NCBI RefSeq assembly: GCF_000424465.1
Contig: NZ_KE384196.1
Coordinates: 1-64,000 of the forward strand
Direction of reading: 5' to 3'
Origin: Butyrivibrio hungatei NK4A153
Lineage (GTDB): Bacteria; Bacillota; Clostridia; Lachnospirales; Lachnospiraceae
DNA length: 64,000 bases
The position numbers and the translations under genes are program-made. The stretch's first letter is position 1, and each line of letters starts with the position of its first letter. This document shows positions 16,364 to 25,502 of this stretch, in pieces. The notes under the pieces are model-generated. The model ran no database searches. It was not told the origin of the DNA and worked only from the letters and a program-made list of their open reading frames with translations.

Positions 16364-17440
16364 GTGTTTTCGTTTTCAGTGTGCATGATCGCAAAAAATG
16401 AATCGAAGAATATCGGGAAGTGCATTGATTCAATAATGCCTTTGGTAAAGTATTTTGACGGTTCGGAGGTTGTTGTCGTTGATACGGGTTCTTCCGATGA
16501 TACGGCTGAGATAGCCAAAAGCAAAGGTGCTGTGCTATATAACTTTGAATGGACGGGAAACTTTGCAGAAGCACGAAATTATGCGTGTTCTAAGGCTGTA
16601 AATGATTATATTTTATCTGTTGATTGTGATGAATTTCTCGAGGATTATTCTACGGAGCTTGCTGATAAATTTATGAAAACAGTTATGGCAAATCCGGGAA
16701 AAATAGGGATGTCTACGATTGCAAGTACGTATGTACAAAATGGTGAAGAACTTAGATCACGCGACAAGATAGGACGTTTCTACAATAGGAAAGTGTACAG
16801 CTTTTTTGGCGACATACATGAGAATCTTCGAACTATAGACAGAGATGATGAAAACGGATATTTCGATTTGCCGCTTTCTTTTGATCACGTCGGATATGAC
16901 ACTCCGGAATTAAGAAAGAGTAAGGCTGAGAGAAATAAAAAGCTTTTGCTTAAGGCACTTAATGATAATCCTGAAGATCCGTATGTTTTGTTCCAGATAG
17001 GAAAATGCTGCATTGCAATGGAGGACTATAAAGAGGGAACAGACTATTACGAGCAGGTTATGGAACAGACGATAGATCCTAAGCTTTCCTATATTCAAGA
17101 CATGATGGTTTCATACGGATATGGGTTAATGGCGCAGAAAAGATTTCCGGATGCACTGTGTCTTGAAGGGGTTACGGATCTTTTTGAAGGCAACGCGGAT
17201 TTTATGTTTATGATGGGACTTATCTATATGAATAATGCTCTTTTCGACGATGCGACAGCAGCTTTTTTGAAAGCGACAAAAGCAAAGATCTATTCGGTAG
17301 AGGGTGTTAACAGTTTTAAGGCATATTATAATATTGGAGTTATAGAGGAAGTCAGAGGAAATATTTTAAAGGCAAAAGATTTTTATAAAAAGTGCGCCGG
17401 ATATAGGCCTGCAAACGACAGGCTAAAGGCACTTGGTTAG
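16364..17440 (+). CDS. GT2 glycosyltransferase with TPR-like C-terminus
   Basis: 358 residues from a GTG at 16364 with GAGGAGG just upstream (about 16352-16358). Residues 1-220 are a GT2 domain: SVCMIAKNESKNIGKCIDSI, VVVDTGSSDDTAEIA, FAEARNYA and the DxD motif in ILSVDCDEFLE. Residues about 225-350 form TPR-like helices (PYVLFQIGKCCIAMEDYKEGTDYYEQ..., AYYNIGVIEEVRGNILKAKDFYKK). GT2-plus-TPR proteins of this kind include peptide and protein glycosyltransferases such as SunS, so direct glycosylation of a protein such as flagellin is plausible. Last gene before the cytidylyltransferase. Confidence 0.82.
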   Translation: MFSFSVCMIAKNESKNIGKCIDSIMPLVKYFDGSEVVVVDTGSSDDTAEIAKSKGAVLYNFEWTGNFAEARNYACSKAVNDYILSVDCDEFLEDYSTELADKFMKTVMANPGKIGMSTIASTYVQNGEELRSRDKIGRFYNRKVYSFFGDIHENLRTIDRDDENGYFDLPLSFDHVGYDTPELRKSKAERNKKLLLKALNDNPEDPYVLFQIGKCCIAMEDYKEGTDYYEQVMEQTIDPKLSYIQDMMVSYGYGLMAQKRFPDALCLEGVTDLFEGNADFMFMMGLIYMNNALFDDATAAFLKATKAKIYSVEGVNSFKAYYNIGVIEEVRGNILKAKDFYKKCAGYRPANDRLKALG

Positions 17441-17532
17441 AATGGACTACAAAAAAATTTCAAAAAGTAGTATATTACTGAGTATCAATTTGGTGGCACT
17501 ATGTAACCCAACGGGAAGGAAAGAGAGATTAG

Positions 17533-18312
17533 ATGAAAGTTGTAATTTTAGCGGGAGGTTTCGGAACAAGGATTAGTGAAGAGAGCCATCTTCGCCCAAA
17601 GCCAATGATTGAGATCGGGGGTAAGCCGATCCTTTGGCACATCATGAAAGAATATTCACATTACGGATTTAATGAGTTTATTATATGCGCGGGATACAAG
17701 CAGGAAGTTATAAAAGAGTATTTCGCAAATTACTATCTCCACAACTGCGATGTGACTTTCGATTTTGCAAACGAGAATAAGACAACGTTCCACTCACAGA
17801 AGGCGGAGCCCTGGAAGGTAACTGTTGTCGACACAGGATACAGCACCATGACGGGTGGACGTATCAAGAGGATAAGAGAGCATGTCGGAAACGAGGCGTT
17901 CTTCATGACCTACGGTGACGGCGTGTGTGACATAGACATGACAAAGCTCCTTGAGTTTCACAAGGAAAACGGCAAACTTGCGACCGTGACTGCGATTCTT
18001 GCCGGACAGCGTTTTGGTGTGTTTGACATTGATAAAGGTGATGGTTCTACCATTAAAGATTTCAGAGAAAAAGCAAGCATGGACGGCGCCAGAATTAATG
18101 GCGGTTACATGGTTCTTGAGCCCGGAGTTTTTGATTATATCGAGGGCGATGCGACATTCTTTGAAAAAGAACCTATGCACAACCTCGTAAAAGACGGCGA
18201 GATGGTCGCATACAAGTATGATGGCTTCTGGAAGTGCATGGATACGGCAAGAGAAAGAGATGAACTTACGGAACTTGTTGAAACAGGTAGAGCACCTTGG
18301 ATAAGGTGGTAA
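17533..18312 (+). CDS. rfbF: Glucose-1-phosphate cytidylyltransferase
   Basis: 259 residues, full length. N-terminal nucleotide loop VILAGGFGTRISEESHLRPKPM, then GGKPILWHIM, the metal-site MTYGDGVCDIDM, and GGYMVLEPGVFDYI. It couples CTP to glucose 1-phosphate to make CDP-glucose, first step to CDP-3,6-dideoxyhexoses. Its usual partner, CDP-glucose 4,6-dehydratase (rfbG), is not adjacent; instead a ThDP enzyme starts 2 nt after the stop, so the CDP-sugar route must use genes elsewhere or differ. A GGAAGGAAAGAGAG purine tract precedes the ATG. Confidence 0.92.
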   Translation: MKVVILAGGFGTRISEESHLRPKPMIEIGGKPILWHIMKEYSHYGFNEFIICAGYKQEVIKEYFANYYLHNCDVTFDFANENKTTFHSQKAEPWKVTVVDTGYSTMTGGRIKRIREHVGNEAFFMTYGDGVCDIDMTKLLEFHKENGKLATVTAILAGQRFGVFDIDKGDGSTIKDFREKASMDGARINGGYMVLEPGVFDYIEGDATFFEKEPMHNLVKDGEMVAYKYDGFWKCMDTARERDELTELVETGRAPWIRW

Positions 18313-18314
18313 AT

Positions 18315-20156
18315 ATGAGAGTTTCTGATTATATAGCAGAATTTTTGGTAAAAAAGGGCGTCACCGACTGTTTCACTGTAGTAGGCGGTGGCGCTATGTA
18401 TTTGAATAATTCTTTTGGCCATACCAAAGGAATGACATGCACGCACTTCCATCATGAGCAGGGAGCGGCCATAGCTGCTGAGAGCTACTCAAGATATGAC
18501 GGAAGAGTTGCGGCTCTTTGCGTGACTTCGGGCCCCGGCGGAACCAACGCGATAACGGGAGTGCTCGGAGGCTGGCTTGATTCGCTTCCTATGTTCGTAG
18601 TGAGTGGGCAGGTTCGTTATGACACAACAGTCAGATATGAGCATAAGCTCATGGGAAAAGAGTATGATCGCAAGGGACTTCGTTCTCTCGGAGATCAGGA
18701 GTACGATATAACCCGCATGACTGAGCACATGTGCAAGTACGCAGTTATGCTTGAAGATCCCGCAGACATAAGATATCACATGGAAAAAGCTTGGCATCTT
18801 ATGAACGTCGGAAGACCGGGCCCTGTGTGGATCGATGTTCCCGTTAATTTCCAGGGCGCTGAGATCGATCCCGATTCGCTCAGAGGCTACAGCGAGGAAG
18901 AAGCAGCTTCTTATGAAAAAGAGACTCCGGAAGTTTCTGATGAAACAATAAACGAAGTAATAGAGATGGTCAAAAAAGCTGAGCGTCCCGTCATCTATGC
19001 AGGCGGCGGAGTGCGTATTTCAGGTGGTTTTGACGCGTTCAGAAAAGTTGTGGATAAACTCGGAGTTCCCGTTTGTACATACTGGAATTCAATCGATGTT
19101 ATAGAAACAGATAATCCGCTTTACTGCGGCCGCGGCGGTAATATGGGTGACAGACCGGGGAACTTTGCAATACAGAATGCGGATCTTGTCATCGTCATAG
19201 GCAGCAGGCTTTCAATCAGACAGGTAGGCTACACATGGGGAACATGGGCAAGAGCTGCCAAGGTCGTAATGGTCGACATTGAACCTGCCGAGATGGAGAA
19301 ACACACTGTTCATGTTGATATGAAGATTCACGCTGACGCAAAAGAGTTTCTTGAAAAGCTCTATGCGGCAGCAGATAAGTGTGGCGAGACTTACGTTTCT
19401 CCTGCCGATGCATGGAGAAAACAGTGCGTGGCATGGAAAGAAAAATATCCCGTTGTATCGGAAAGTCAGCTCCATACAGGCGATAACAAGGTTAATGTAT
19501 ACGGATTTATCAAAGCTCTTTCTGCGGCACTTCCTAAGGGAAGTCTTACTGCAGTAAGTAACGGTGCGTGTTGCGTAGCGGGCCACCAGAGCTGGGTAGT
19601 AAAAGAAGGCACGAGATTTATAATAAACAACGCGGTAGCCAGCATGGGATATGGTCTTCCCGCAGCGATAGGTCTTTGCATCGCGGCAGGAAGAAAAGAA
19701 ACAATATGTCTTGAGGGCGACGGAAGTATAATGATGAACCTTCAGGAGCTTCAGACTGTTATCACAAACAAGCTCCCTATCAAGGTATTTCTCATAAACA
19801 ATGAGGGCTATCATTCGATCAGACTTACTCAGAACAATCTGTTCAAAGAGTATTCAAAAGTCGGAATCGGCCCCGAGAGCGGAGATCTCGCATTCCCGTC
19901 TTTTGAAAAGATTGCGGAAGCGTTCGGTTATCCCTACAGCAGAGTGATCACGGGAAATGAGCTTGAAGATGCGATGAAGATGGCGGTAGATGCCGACAGT
20001 CCTGTGTTCGTTGAAGTTTATACCGATACTGAGCAGGTTTGGGCACCCAAGAGCTCGGCGCGAAGAGAGCCGGATGGAAGCCTATCAAGTCCTCCGCTTG
20101 AAGATCTTGCGCCTTTCCTTTCAAGGGAAGAACTTGCCGAGAACATGTATATTTGA
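18315..20156 (+). CDS. Thiamine-diphosphate-dependent enzyme, acetolactate synthase-like (possible YerE-type sugar acyltransferase)
   Basis: 613 residues from the ATG at 18315 behind AAGGTGGT (18303-18310). N-terminal PYR domain with HHEQGAAIAAE, whose Glu activates the ThDP ring; central domain about 200-340 (ERPVIYAGGG...); C-terminal PP domain with GYGLPAAIG, the ThDP motif GDGSIMMNLQELQT...NNEGYHSI. The enzyme should form an activated aldehyde from a 2-keto acid such as pyruvate. In yersiniose synthesis a similar enzyme, YerE, adds a two-carbon branch to a CDP-keto-sugar. Adjacency to rfbF makes that role more likely than acetolactate synthase, but it is inferred; no small regulatory subunit gene is adjacent. 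Confidence 0.75.
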   Translation: MRVSDYIAEFLVKKGVTDCFTVVGGGAMYLNNSFGHTKGMTCTHFHHEQGAAIAAESYSRYDGRVAALCVTSGPGGTNAITGVLGGWLDSLPMFVVSGQVRYDTTVRYEHKLMGKEYDRKGLRSLGDQEYDITRMTEHMCKYAVMLEDPADIRYHMEKAWHLMNVGRPGPVWIDVPVNFQGAEIDPDSLRGYSEEEAASYEKETPEVSDETINEVIEMVKKAERPVIYAGGGVRISGGFDAFRKVVDKLGVPVCTYWNSIDVIETDNPLYCGRGGNMGDRPGNFAIQNADLVIVIGSRLSIRQVGYTWGTWARAAKVVMVDIEPAEMEKHTVHVDMKIHADAKEFLEKLYAAADKCGETYVSPADAWRKQCVAWKEKYPVVSESQLHTGDNKVNVYGFIKALSAALPKGSLTAVSNGACCVAGHQSWVVKEGTRFIINNAVASMGYGLPAAIGLCIAAGRKETICLEGDGSIMMNLQELQTVITNKLPIKVFLINNEGYHSIRLTQNNLFKEYSKVGIGPESGDLAFPSFEKIAEAFGYPYSRVITGNELEDAMKMAVDADSPVFVEVYTDTEQVWAPKSSARREPDGSLSSPPLEDLAPFLSREELAENMYI

Positions 20157-20197
20157 CGATCGGATGAAAAGTTATTGAATTAAAAAGAGGTATAGAA

Positions 20198-20878
20198 GTG
20201 AATTTTTTTAAGAAAAAAGGTAAGAACAGCGTTAGGATAGTTGCGTTTATAATGCTGTTGTTTATGGTTTTGACGACGGTTGGTTCCGGAATATTCGCAG
20301 CGCGCGGTATAACGGACGGCGAGGATGCATCCTCATATGATAACTCAGGAATAAGCGATATTTCTGCCGAGGATCTGTCGATTCTTTTTACTGACGGAGC
20401 GGGCAACGCGATAACTTTGGACGGTGATGCGCTTGCGTCCGATATTGTAAGTGAAGTGTCGGAGAGCGGTAATTCAGGAGAAGAAGCTTCAAATGCTGCG
20501 GGTTCCGATGCAGCGGCAGCAGGTGATAATGAGAAGGCATCTGCGGTTTCTGAAGACGGAACGTATACATCAAAAGATGATGTGGCTCTTTATATCCACA
20601 CTTACGGCAAACTTCCTTCCAATTTCATCACTAAGAATGAGGCCAAAAAGCTTGGCTGGACAGGCGGAGGGCTCGATGAATTCGCCAAAGGAAAGTGCAT
20701 AGGCGGAGACAGATTTGGCAACAACGAGGGAAAGCTCCCCGATGGAAAGAAGTACAAAGAATGTGATATAGATACGCTGGGTGCCGATTCAAGAGGAGCA
20801 AAGCGTATAGTTTACTCAGACGACGGAAGTGTGTATTATACAGACGATCATTATGAAAACTTTGAGCAGGTGTATTAA
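20198..20878 (+). CDS. Secreted barnase-type ribonuclease
   Basis: 226 residues from a GTG at 20198 behind AAAGAGG. A hydrophobic export segment covers about residues 12-32 (FIMLLFMVLTTVGSGIFAA), an Asp/Ser/Ala-rich linker about 33-125, then a complete barnase domain. Catalytic residues of barnase are all visible: Lys27 equivalent in GKLPSNFITKNEA, Glu73 in KECDIDT, Arg87 in AKRIVYSDD and His102 in DDHYENF; GWTGGGLDEFAKGKCIGGD aligns with the substrate loop. It should cut RNA outside the cell or in a competitor. A barstar gene starts 3 nt after its stop, so the host is protected. Confidence 0.9.
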   Translation: MNFFKKKGKNSVRIVAFIMLLFMVLTTVGSGIFAARGITDGEDASSYDNSGISDISAEDLSILFTDGAGNAITLDGDALASDIVSEVSESGNSGEEASNAAGSDAAAAGDNEKASAVSEDGTYTSKDDVALYIHTYGKLPSNFITKNEAKKLGWTGGGLDEFAKGKCIGGDRFGNNEGKLPDGKKYKECDIDTLGADSRGAKRIVYSDDGSVYYTDDHYENFEQVY

Positions 20879-20881
20879 ACT

Positions 20882-21157
20882 ATGGAGAAGGTTTTTTATA
20901 TTGATTTAGCAGAAATTGCAACGCCGGAGGGACTTCAGGCAGAGCTTGTAAAAGAGCTCCCTCTTCCGGATTATTACGGCCGAAATCTTGACGCGCTCTA
21001 TGATGTTCTTACGGAGAGCGGCGACGGCTGGAATATTATTTTTTACAATGCCAAATTTGCACAGTACAGGCTCGGAAAATATTATGATGCGCTTTGCAGG
21101 CTTTGCAGGGAAGCGGCGGAAGATGTGCATGACCTGAAGATCAGGTTTTATATGTGA
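20882..21157 (+). CDS. Barstar-type ribonuclease inhibitor
   Basis: 91 residues, the usual size of barstar. The inhibitor helix is recognisable in LPDYYGRNLDALYDVLTE, where the two Asp residues correspond to barstar Asp35 and Asp39 that fill the barnase active site; NLDALYD is the hallmark. It acts in the cytoplasm against the RNase encoded just upstream, with which it forms a two-gene unit (3-nt gap). The N-terminus MEKVFYIDLAEIATPEGL matches the first strand and helix of the fold. Confidence 0.9.
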   Translation: MEKVFYIDLAEIATPEGLQAELVKELPLPDYYGRNLDALYDVLTESGDGWNIIFYNAKFAQYRLGKYYDALCRLCREAAEDVHDLKIRFYM

Positions 21158-21190
21158 TAAAAGTTTTTTCAACAGAAGGAGTAAAGAAAC

Positions 21191-22459
21191 TTGAAAACTT
21201 TAGCCATTGTTTTATTTGTAATAATGTATGTTCTTATGGTGGTTCTGCCTAAGAAAAGAGCATACGTTGCGCTTTCTACGGCGCTTATTTTTGTGATCAC
21301 GGGAATTCTTCCGTTTAATCAGGTGTTTTCGGCAATAGACTGGAACGTCCTTATGATGATCTTCGGAACCATGGTAATCGTTGATTACTTCATCGAATCC
21401 AAGATGCCCAATTACATTGCGGACAAGATTCTTAATGTTGCGCCGAATGTGTTGTGGGTTACGATATCGATGTCTCTTTTCTCGGGAATCATTTCTGCAT
21501 TTATCGATAACGTTGCGACGGTTCTTATGGTTGCACCTGTCGGACTTGCTATCTGCAAAAAACTCAAGATCTCGCCGGTTGCGATGATAATCTGTATCGC
21601 GGTTTCATCAAACCTTCAGGGAGCTGCGACACTTGTTGGAGATACGACATCCATCATGCTCGCAGGAGCTGCAGGGATGGACTTTAACGATTTCTTCTGG
21701 ATGGACGGAAAGCTTGGAATTTTCTTTGCTGTTGAGCTCGGAGCGCTTGCTACGGTTCCTATCATGATGGTTCTTTTCAGAAAAGACAAAGAACCCGTAA
21801 GCTCAGATGAGAAGACTGTTGTAACCGATTATGTTCCTACGATAATGATGCTTGGGCACGTTGTGCTTCTTGTTATCGCATCCTTTTTCCAGAATAAGCC
21901 TGAGATCACAAACGGTGTGATATGCATGGTATGCGGAATCATCAATATCATCTGGGAGATTTTTCTTTCAAAGGGAACAGATAGCATGTGGCATTCGCTC
22001 AAAGCAATCGACTACGATACTATGCTCCTTCTTGCAGGTCTGTTCTGCGTTATCAGCGGAATTACCAATGTCGGCATCATTGACGAACTTGCAAATATCA
22101 TAGCCGATGCGGGAAAAGGAAATGTCTTTATGCTGTACACGGTTATAGTTTTCGGTTCTGTTGCAATCTCGGCGTTTATCGATAACATCCCGTATGTTGC
22201 GACCATGCTTCCGGTACTTGGAAGTCTGTCTGCCGTGATGTCGGCAAGTCCGCTTCTTTTGTACTTCGGACTTTTGATCGGTGCAACACTTGGCGGAAAC
22301 CTTACACCTATCGGTGCTTCCGCCAATATCGCCGGTGTGGGAATGCTTAGAAAAGAAGGTTACGAAGTTTCTTTCGGTGATTTCATGAAGATAGGAGTTC
22401 CGTTTACATTAACTGCAGTGTTAGTGGGATATCTTTTCATTTGGTTTGTATATGCGTAA
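21191..22459 (+). CDS. ArsB/NhaD/SLC13-type anion or ion permease
   Basis: 422 residues from a TTG at 21191 with GAAGGAG about 9 nt upstream. About eleven hydrophobic segments run throughout. The two-fold repeat of the ion transporter superfamily is visible: FIDNVATVLMVAPVGLAIC in the first half and FIDNIPYVATMLPVLG in the second, with GDTTSIMLAGAAG and GGNLTPIGASANI as the paired substrate loops. Such proteins move arsenite, citrate, dicarboxylates or Na+/H+. The substrate cannot be read from sequence, and no ars genes are adjacent. A strong terminator follows at 22489-22529. Confidence 0.8.
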   Translation: MKTLAIVLFVIMYVLMVVLPKKRAYVALSTALIFVITGILPFNQVFSAIDWNVLMMIFGTMVIVDYFIESKMPNYIADKILNVAPNVLWVTISMSLFSGIISAFIDNVATVLMVAPVGLAICKKLKISPVAMIICIAVSSNLQGAATLVGDTTSIMLAGAAGMDFNDFFWMDGKLGIFFAVELGALATVPIMMVLFRKDKEPVSSDEKTVVTDYVPTIMMLGHVVLLVIASFFQNKPEITNGVICMVCGIINIIWEIFLSKGTDSMWHSLKAIDYDTMLLLAGLFCVISGITNVGIIDELANIIADAGKGNVFMLYTVIVFGSVAISAFIDNIPYVATMLPVLGSLSAVMSASPLLLYFGLLIGATLGGNLTPIGASANIAGVGMLRKEGYEVSFGDFMKIGVPFTLTAVLVGYLFIWFVYA

Positions 22460-22488
22460 ATCTAATATGATAAAAATGTAGTGACCAT

Positions 22489-22529
22489 GAGGGCTTTCGA
22501 CTATCCAAAGAGTCGGAGCCCTCTTTTTA
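22489..22529 (+). terminator. Terminator of the permease gene
   Basis: GAGGGCTTTCGACT (22489-22502) pairs with AGTCGGAGCCCTC (22511-22523) apart from small mismatches, followed by TTTTTAT. Confidence 0.85.
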
Positions 22530-22590
22530 TGCGGTTTAAGAGGAATAGAAAAGTTCAAAAAAAATTTACATATAGTTCTATGAAAACTGC

Positions 22591-22620
22591 TTGATATATT
22601 GAGCCTGTGCGTGCTAGAAT
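22591..22620 (+). promoter_or_regulatory. Candidate promoter for the M18 aminopeptidase
   Basis: TTGATA (22591-22596), 18 bp, TAGAAT (22615-22620) with an extended TGC. A second -10-like TATAAT is at 22693-22698 without a well-placed -35. The rest of 22530-22757 shows no gene. Confidence 0.5.
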
Positions 22621-22757
22621 GTTAATGCTTTATTTATATAATTAATATGACGATAACAGGATGATCGCATATCTTTGAAAACAAATTTAGGCTATAATTA
22701 TATTTGGTTGTAGTTTACATAAACTGCAATGAATATGATAAAAGGCGGAAAAGTAAT

Positions 22758-24026
22758 ATGAAGAATATAACAGAAAAAATGCTTGAGTTTATTGACGCAT
22801 CACCTACATGTTTTCACGTGGTCGACAATCTTAGGAAAGAGCTTGACGACAGGGGGTACGTGGAACTGAAGGAATCTGAGGAGTGGGAACTTAAGCCCGG
22901 AAAGTTTTTTGTTACAAGAAACGATTCTTCTGTGATTTCTTTCAGGATACCCGATAAGAAGTTCAAAGGTTTTTATGTGATCGCAAGTCACAGTGATTCT
23001 CCTTCTTTTAAGATAAAAGAGAATCCTGAGATGGAGGAAGTTTCGGCATATGTAAAATTAAATACCGAGAAGTACGGCGGAATGCTCTGCGCACCTTGGT
23101 TTGACAGACCGCTTTCGGTTGCGGGAAGACTTATCGTGCGAGATGGAAAAGGCGGATTTGTATCAAAACTCGTAAATGTGGACAGAGATCTTTTGATGAT
23201 ACCTTCACTTGCTATCCATATGAACAGAGATGCAAACAGCTCAGCCAAGTACAATCCTCAGACCGATTGCATACCGCTTTTTGGAGATTTAAGCTCCAAG
23301 GGCAGTTTTTTTGAAGTGGTTGCAGAGGCTGCAGGGGTGAAAAAAGAAGACATCTTAAGCCATGATCTCTTTTTGTACAACAGGGTGAAACCCACATTTT
23401 GGGGCGCAAACAATGAGTACATCGCAAGTTCGAGACTTGACGATCAGGAGTGCGTATATGCCACATTCGAGGGATTTATTACAGCAAAAGAATCTGAGAA
23501 TGTTGTTTTGCACTGCGTTTTCGACAATGAAGAAGTCGGAAGCGGAACCAAGCAGGGAGCGGATTCGACATTTTTGAAGGATACGCTTATCAGGATAAAT
23601 GAAGGCCTTGGAAGAACGCAACAGCAGTATTTCACAGCTGTTGCAAACAGTTTCATGATCTCCGCCGACAACGCACATGCCGTACATCCCAATTACAAGG
23701 AAAAGGCGGATCCTGTAAACAGACCGCTTATGAACGGCGGAATCGTTATTAAATATAACGCAAATCAAAAATATACGACGGATGCGGTATCCGCAGCCAC
23801 ATTTAAACTTATTTGCGAGAAGGCGAATGTTCCCTATCAGACATTTACCAATCGCTCGGATATTGCCGGAGGTTCAACGCTCGGTAATATCTCAACATCG
23901 CAGGTTTCTGTTAACACGGTGGACATAGGACTTGCCCAGCTTGCAATGCATTCGCCCTATGAATCCGCGGGAAGCCGTGACCCCGAGTATCTTGCAGGGG
24001 TATCAAAAACATTTTACGAGAGCTGA
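22758..24026 (+). CDS. M18 family aminopeptidase
   Basis: 422 residues from the ATG at 22758 (AGGCGG upstream; an in-frame TTG at 22704 is less likely). The two-zinc tetrahedral peptidase signature is present: ASHSDSPSFKI with the first His, SSRLDDQECVYA with the bridging Asp, VFDNEEVGSGTKQGA with the catalytic Glu pair, ISADNAHAVHPN, and AMHSPYESAG with the late zinc His. M18 enzymes are cytoplasmic, multimeric and trim acidic or neutral N-terminal residues from peptides. Length and motif order are complete. It is followed 29 nt later by an SseB-like gene, possibly cotranscribed. Confidence 0.93.
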   Translation: MKNITEKMLEFIDASPTCFHVVDNLRKELDDRGYVELKESEEWELKPGKFFVTRNDSSVISFRIPDKKFKGFYVIASHSDSPSFKIKENPEMEEVSAYVKLNTEKYGGMLCAPWFDRPLSVAGRLIVRDGKGGFVSKLVNVDRDLLMIPSLAIHMNRDANSSAKYNPQTDCIPLFGDLSSKGSFFEVVAEAAGVKKEDILSHDLFLYNRVKPTFWGANNEYIASSRLDDQECVYATFEGFITAKESENVVLHCVFDNEEVGSGTKQGADSTFLKDTLIRINEGLGRTQQQYFTAVANSFMISADNAHAVHPNYKEKADPVNRPLMNGGIVIKYNANQKYTTDAVSAATFKLICEKANVPYQTFTNRSDIAGGSTLGNISTSQVSVNTVDIGLAQLAMHSPYESAGSRDPEYLAGVSKTFYES

Positions 24027-24055
24027 CTACAGCATCAGACGAAAGAGGGATATAG

Positions 24056-25321
24056 ATGGGATTATTTAGTTTGTTGGGGGGAAAAAAAGAGAAGGCGCTC
24101 CGGCCCGGACAACTTGATGAAGAAATCAGAATAGCAAGAGAGAGGGAACTTGAGGAAGTAAGAGAAGCTCATGCAGCCCTTGACTGGCCGACAATACCGA
24201 AGTTAAATCATGTGAATCTTCCGGGTGTCGAGTGCTGTCTTGCTGAGACTGTATCCGAGGAACGCAAGGATGATATCGGACAGATAATATATGAGGATGA
24301 CATTTCGATAGATGAACTTAGGGAGCTTAACGATCAGGAGCTTTTGTTTGTTCTTACGACTTTTGATGAGTTTGACAGAGAGGTTCCGATTCCCGACTAT
24401 GAGAGAAATCGCAGAAAAGTTTACAACGAAATAATCCGCAGGGTCAGAGACGCTGAAATTCTATATGTGATCTATGATAAGTCGACGGGATATCCGTTTA
24501 TCGATCATGGATACGGTCTTTTGTATTTTGGAAAAGAGATGGCGGAAGAAGCTGCAGAACTTTATAAGAAGCAGTACCGTCAGGTTATGGTAAAAGAGAT
24601 AGAGGTTGAACCGCAGCAGGAAGAACAAGGTGCGGCAAGAAAAGGATATTTTGATTTCCTTTACTGCATCGGCCTTGAGGATCTGATAATAGACAACGGC
24701 GCTTACAGAGTGAAGTTTAAGAGAGACGAGATCTCAGCTGCTCCCGGCGAGTGGAACAGAGTTATAAAAGATGCTCCCGTAAATCCGCAGCTTTGCTTCT
24801 CAATGCTCGATATGCTTGAAGAGCGCAGATGGCCCGTAAAATATGAGAAGAGAGATGAGATACTTGCTCTTAAAGAAAAGAGAATGATCGGAAATCTCTT
24901 TAACGGAAAATATATAGTTCCCATGCAGTATGAGGGACATGCTGAAAAGACAGAGAGCGGCAGAGTGAGAATGGGAAAAGATACAAAGTTCACATTCTTC
25001 ATGGTAAAGACTGCCGATGATAAGATCTTTATGCCGGTATTCACCGACGGATTCGAGTTTGGGAAAATGAAGCTCGGACATGAGTGGAATGCCGCAGTAT
25101 TTTCTTTTAGCGACATCGCAAGATTTATCCGAGATAAGGACGGCGTAGCGATCAATCCTGCGGGACACAGGATTTTCATGCCGAAGGAACAGATAATTGC
25201 GATAGACAGCGCCAACAGAGCTTACAGAGAGACAAAGGCACAGCAGAACAGAAGAGCTGATGACGACAACGCTGTAAAGAGGGCTGTGAATGGCGCGATG
25301 GCGCATATGGAAAATAATTAA
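24056..25321 (+). CDS. SseB-domain protein
   Basis: 421 residues. Residues 1-60 are charged and helical; about 90-190 form a first alpha/beta region (ELLFVLTTFDEFDREVP, LYVIYDKSTGYPFIDHGYG); about 290-405 match the SseB N-terminal-like domain (KYIVPMQYEGHAE, FTFFMVKTADDKIFMPVFTDGFEF, NPAGHRIFMPKEQIIAID). SseB domains in Gram-positives are of unknown function and appear in cytoplasmic enhancer or stress proteins. The C-terminal tail is polar. No signal peptide or membrane segment. The gene follows the aminopeptidase by 29 nt. Confidence 0.7.
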   Translation: MGLFSLLGGKKEKALRPGQLDEEIRIARERELEEVREAHAALDWPTIPKLNHVNLPGVECCLAETVSEERKDDIGQIIYEDDISIDELRELNDQELLFVLTTFDEFDREVPIPDYERNRRKVYNEIIRRVRDAEILYVIYDKSTGYPFIDHGYGLLYFGKEMAEEAAELYKKQYRQVMVKEIEVEPQQEEQGAARKGYFDFLYCIGLEDLIIDNGAYRVKFKRDEISAAPGEWNRVIKDAPVNPQLCFSMLDMLEERRWPVKYEKRDEILALKEKRMIGNLFNGKYIVPMQYEGHAEKTESGRVRMGKDTKFTFFMVKTADDKIFMPVFTDGFEFGKMKLGHEWNAAVFSFSDIARFIRDKDGVAINPAGHRIFMPKEQIIAIDSANRAYRETKAQQNRRADDDNAVKRAVNGAMAHMENN

Positions 25322-25427
25322 GAAAAATATAATAAAACGTTCCGGGAAATTGTATGCCGGGTGAACGATGAATGATTCAGCGTCTCCTTGGTGTACAATT
25401 TATTGTTATGTAGCGAAATAAATAGTC

Positions 25428-25456
25428 TTGTTTATATACGGATAATGGTCTAAAAT
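25428..25456 (+). promoter_or_regulatory. Promoter of the cheX-cheY-like pair
   Basis: TTGTTT (25428-25433), 17 bp, TAAAAT (25451-25456); start near 25463 and a TAGGAGC ribosome site before the ATG at 25503. The sequence is sigma-A-like rather than flagellar. Confidence 0.5.
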
Positions 25457-25502
25457 GGTACTGTAAGTTATAAACAAATTTTTATGTATAGGAGCTACAG
25501 CA

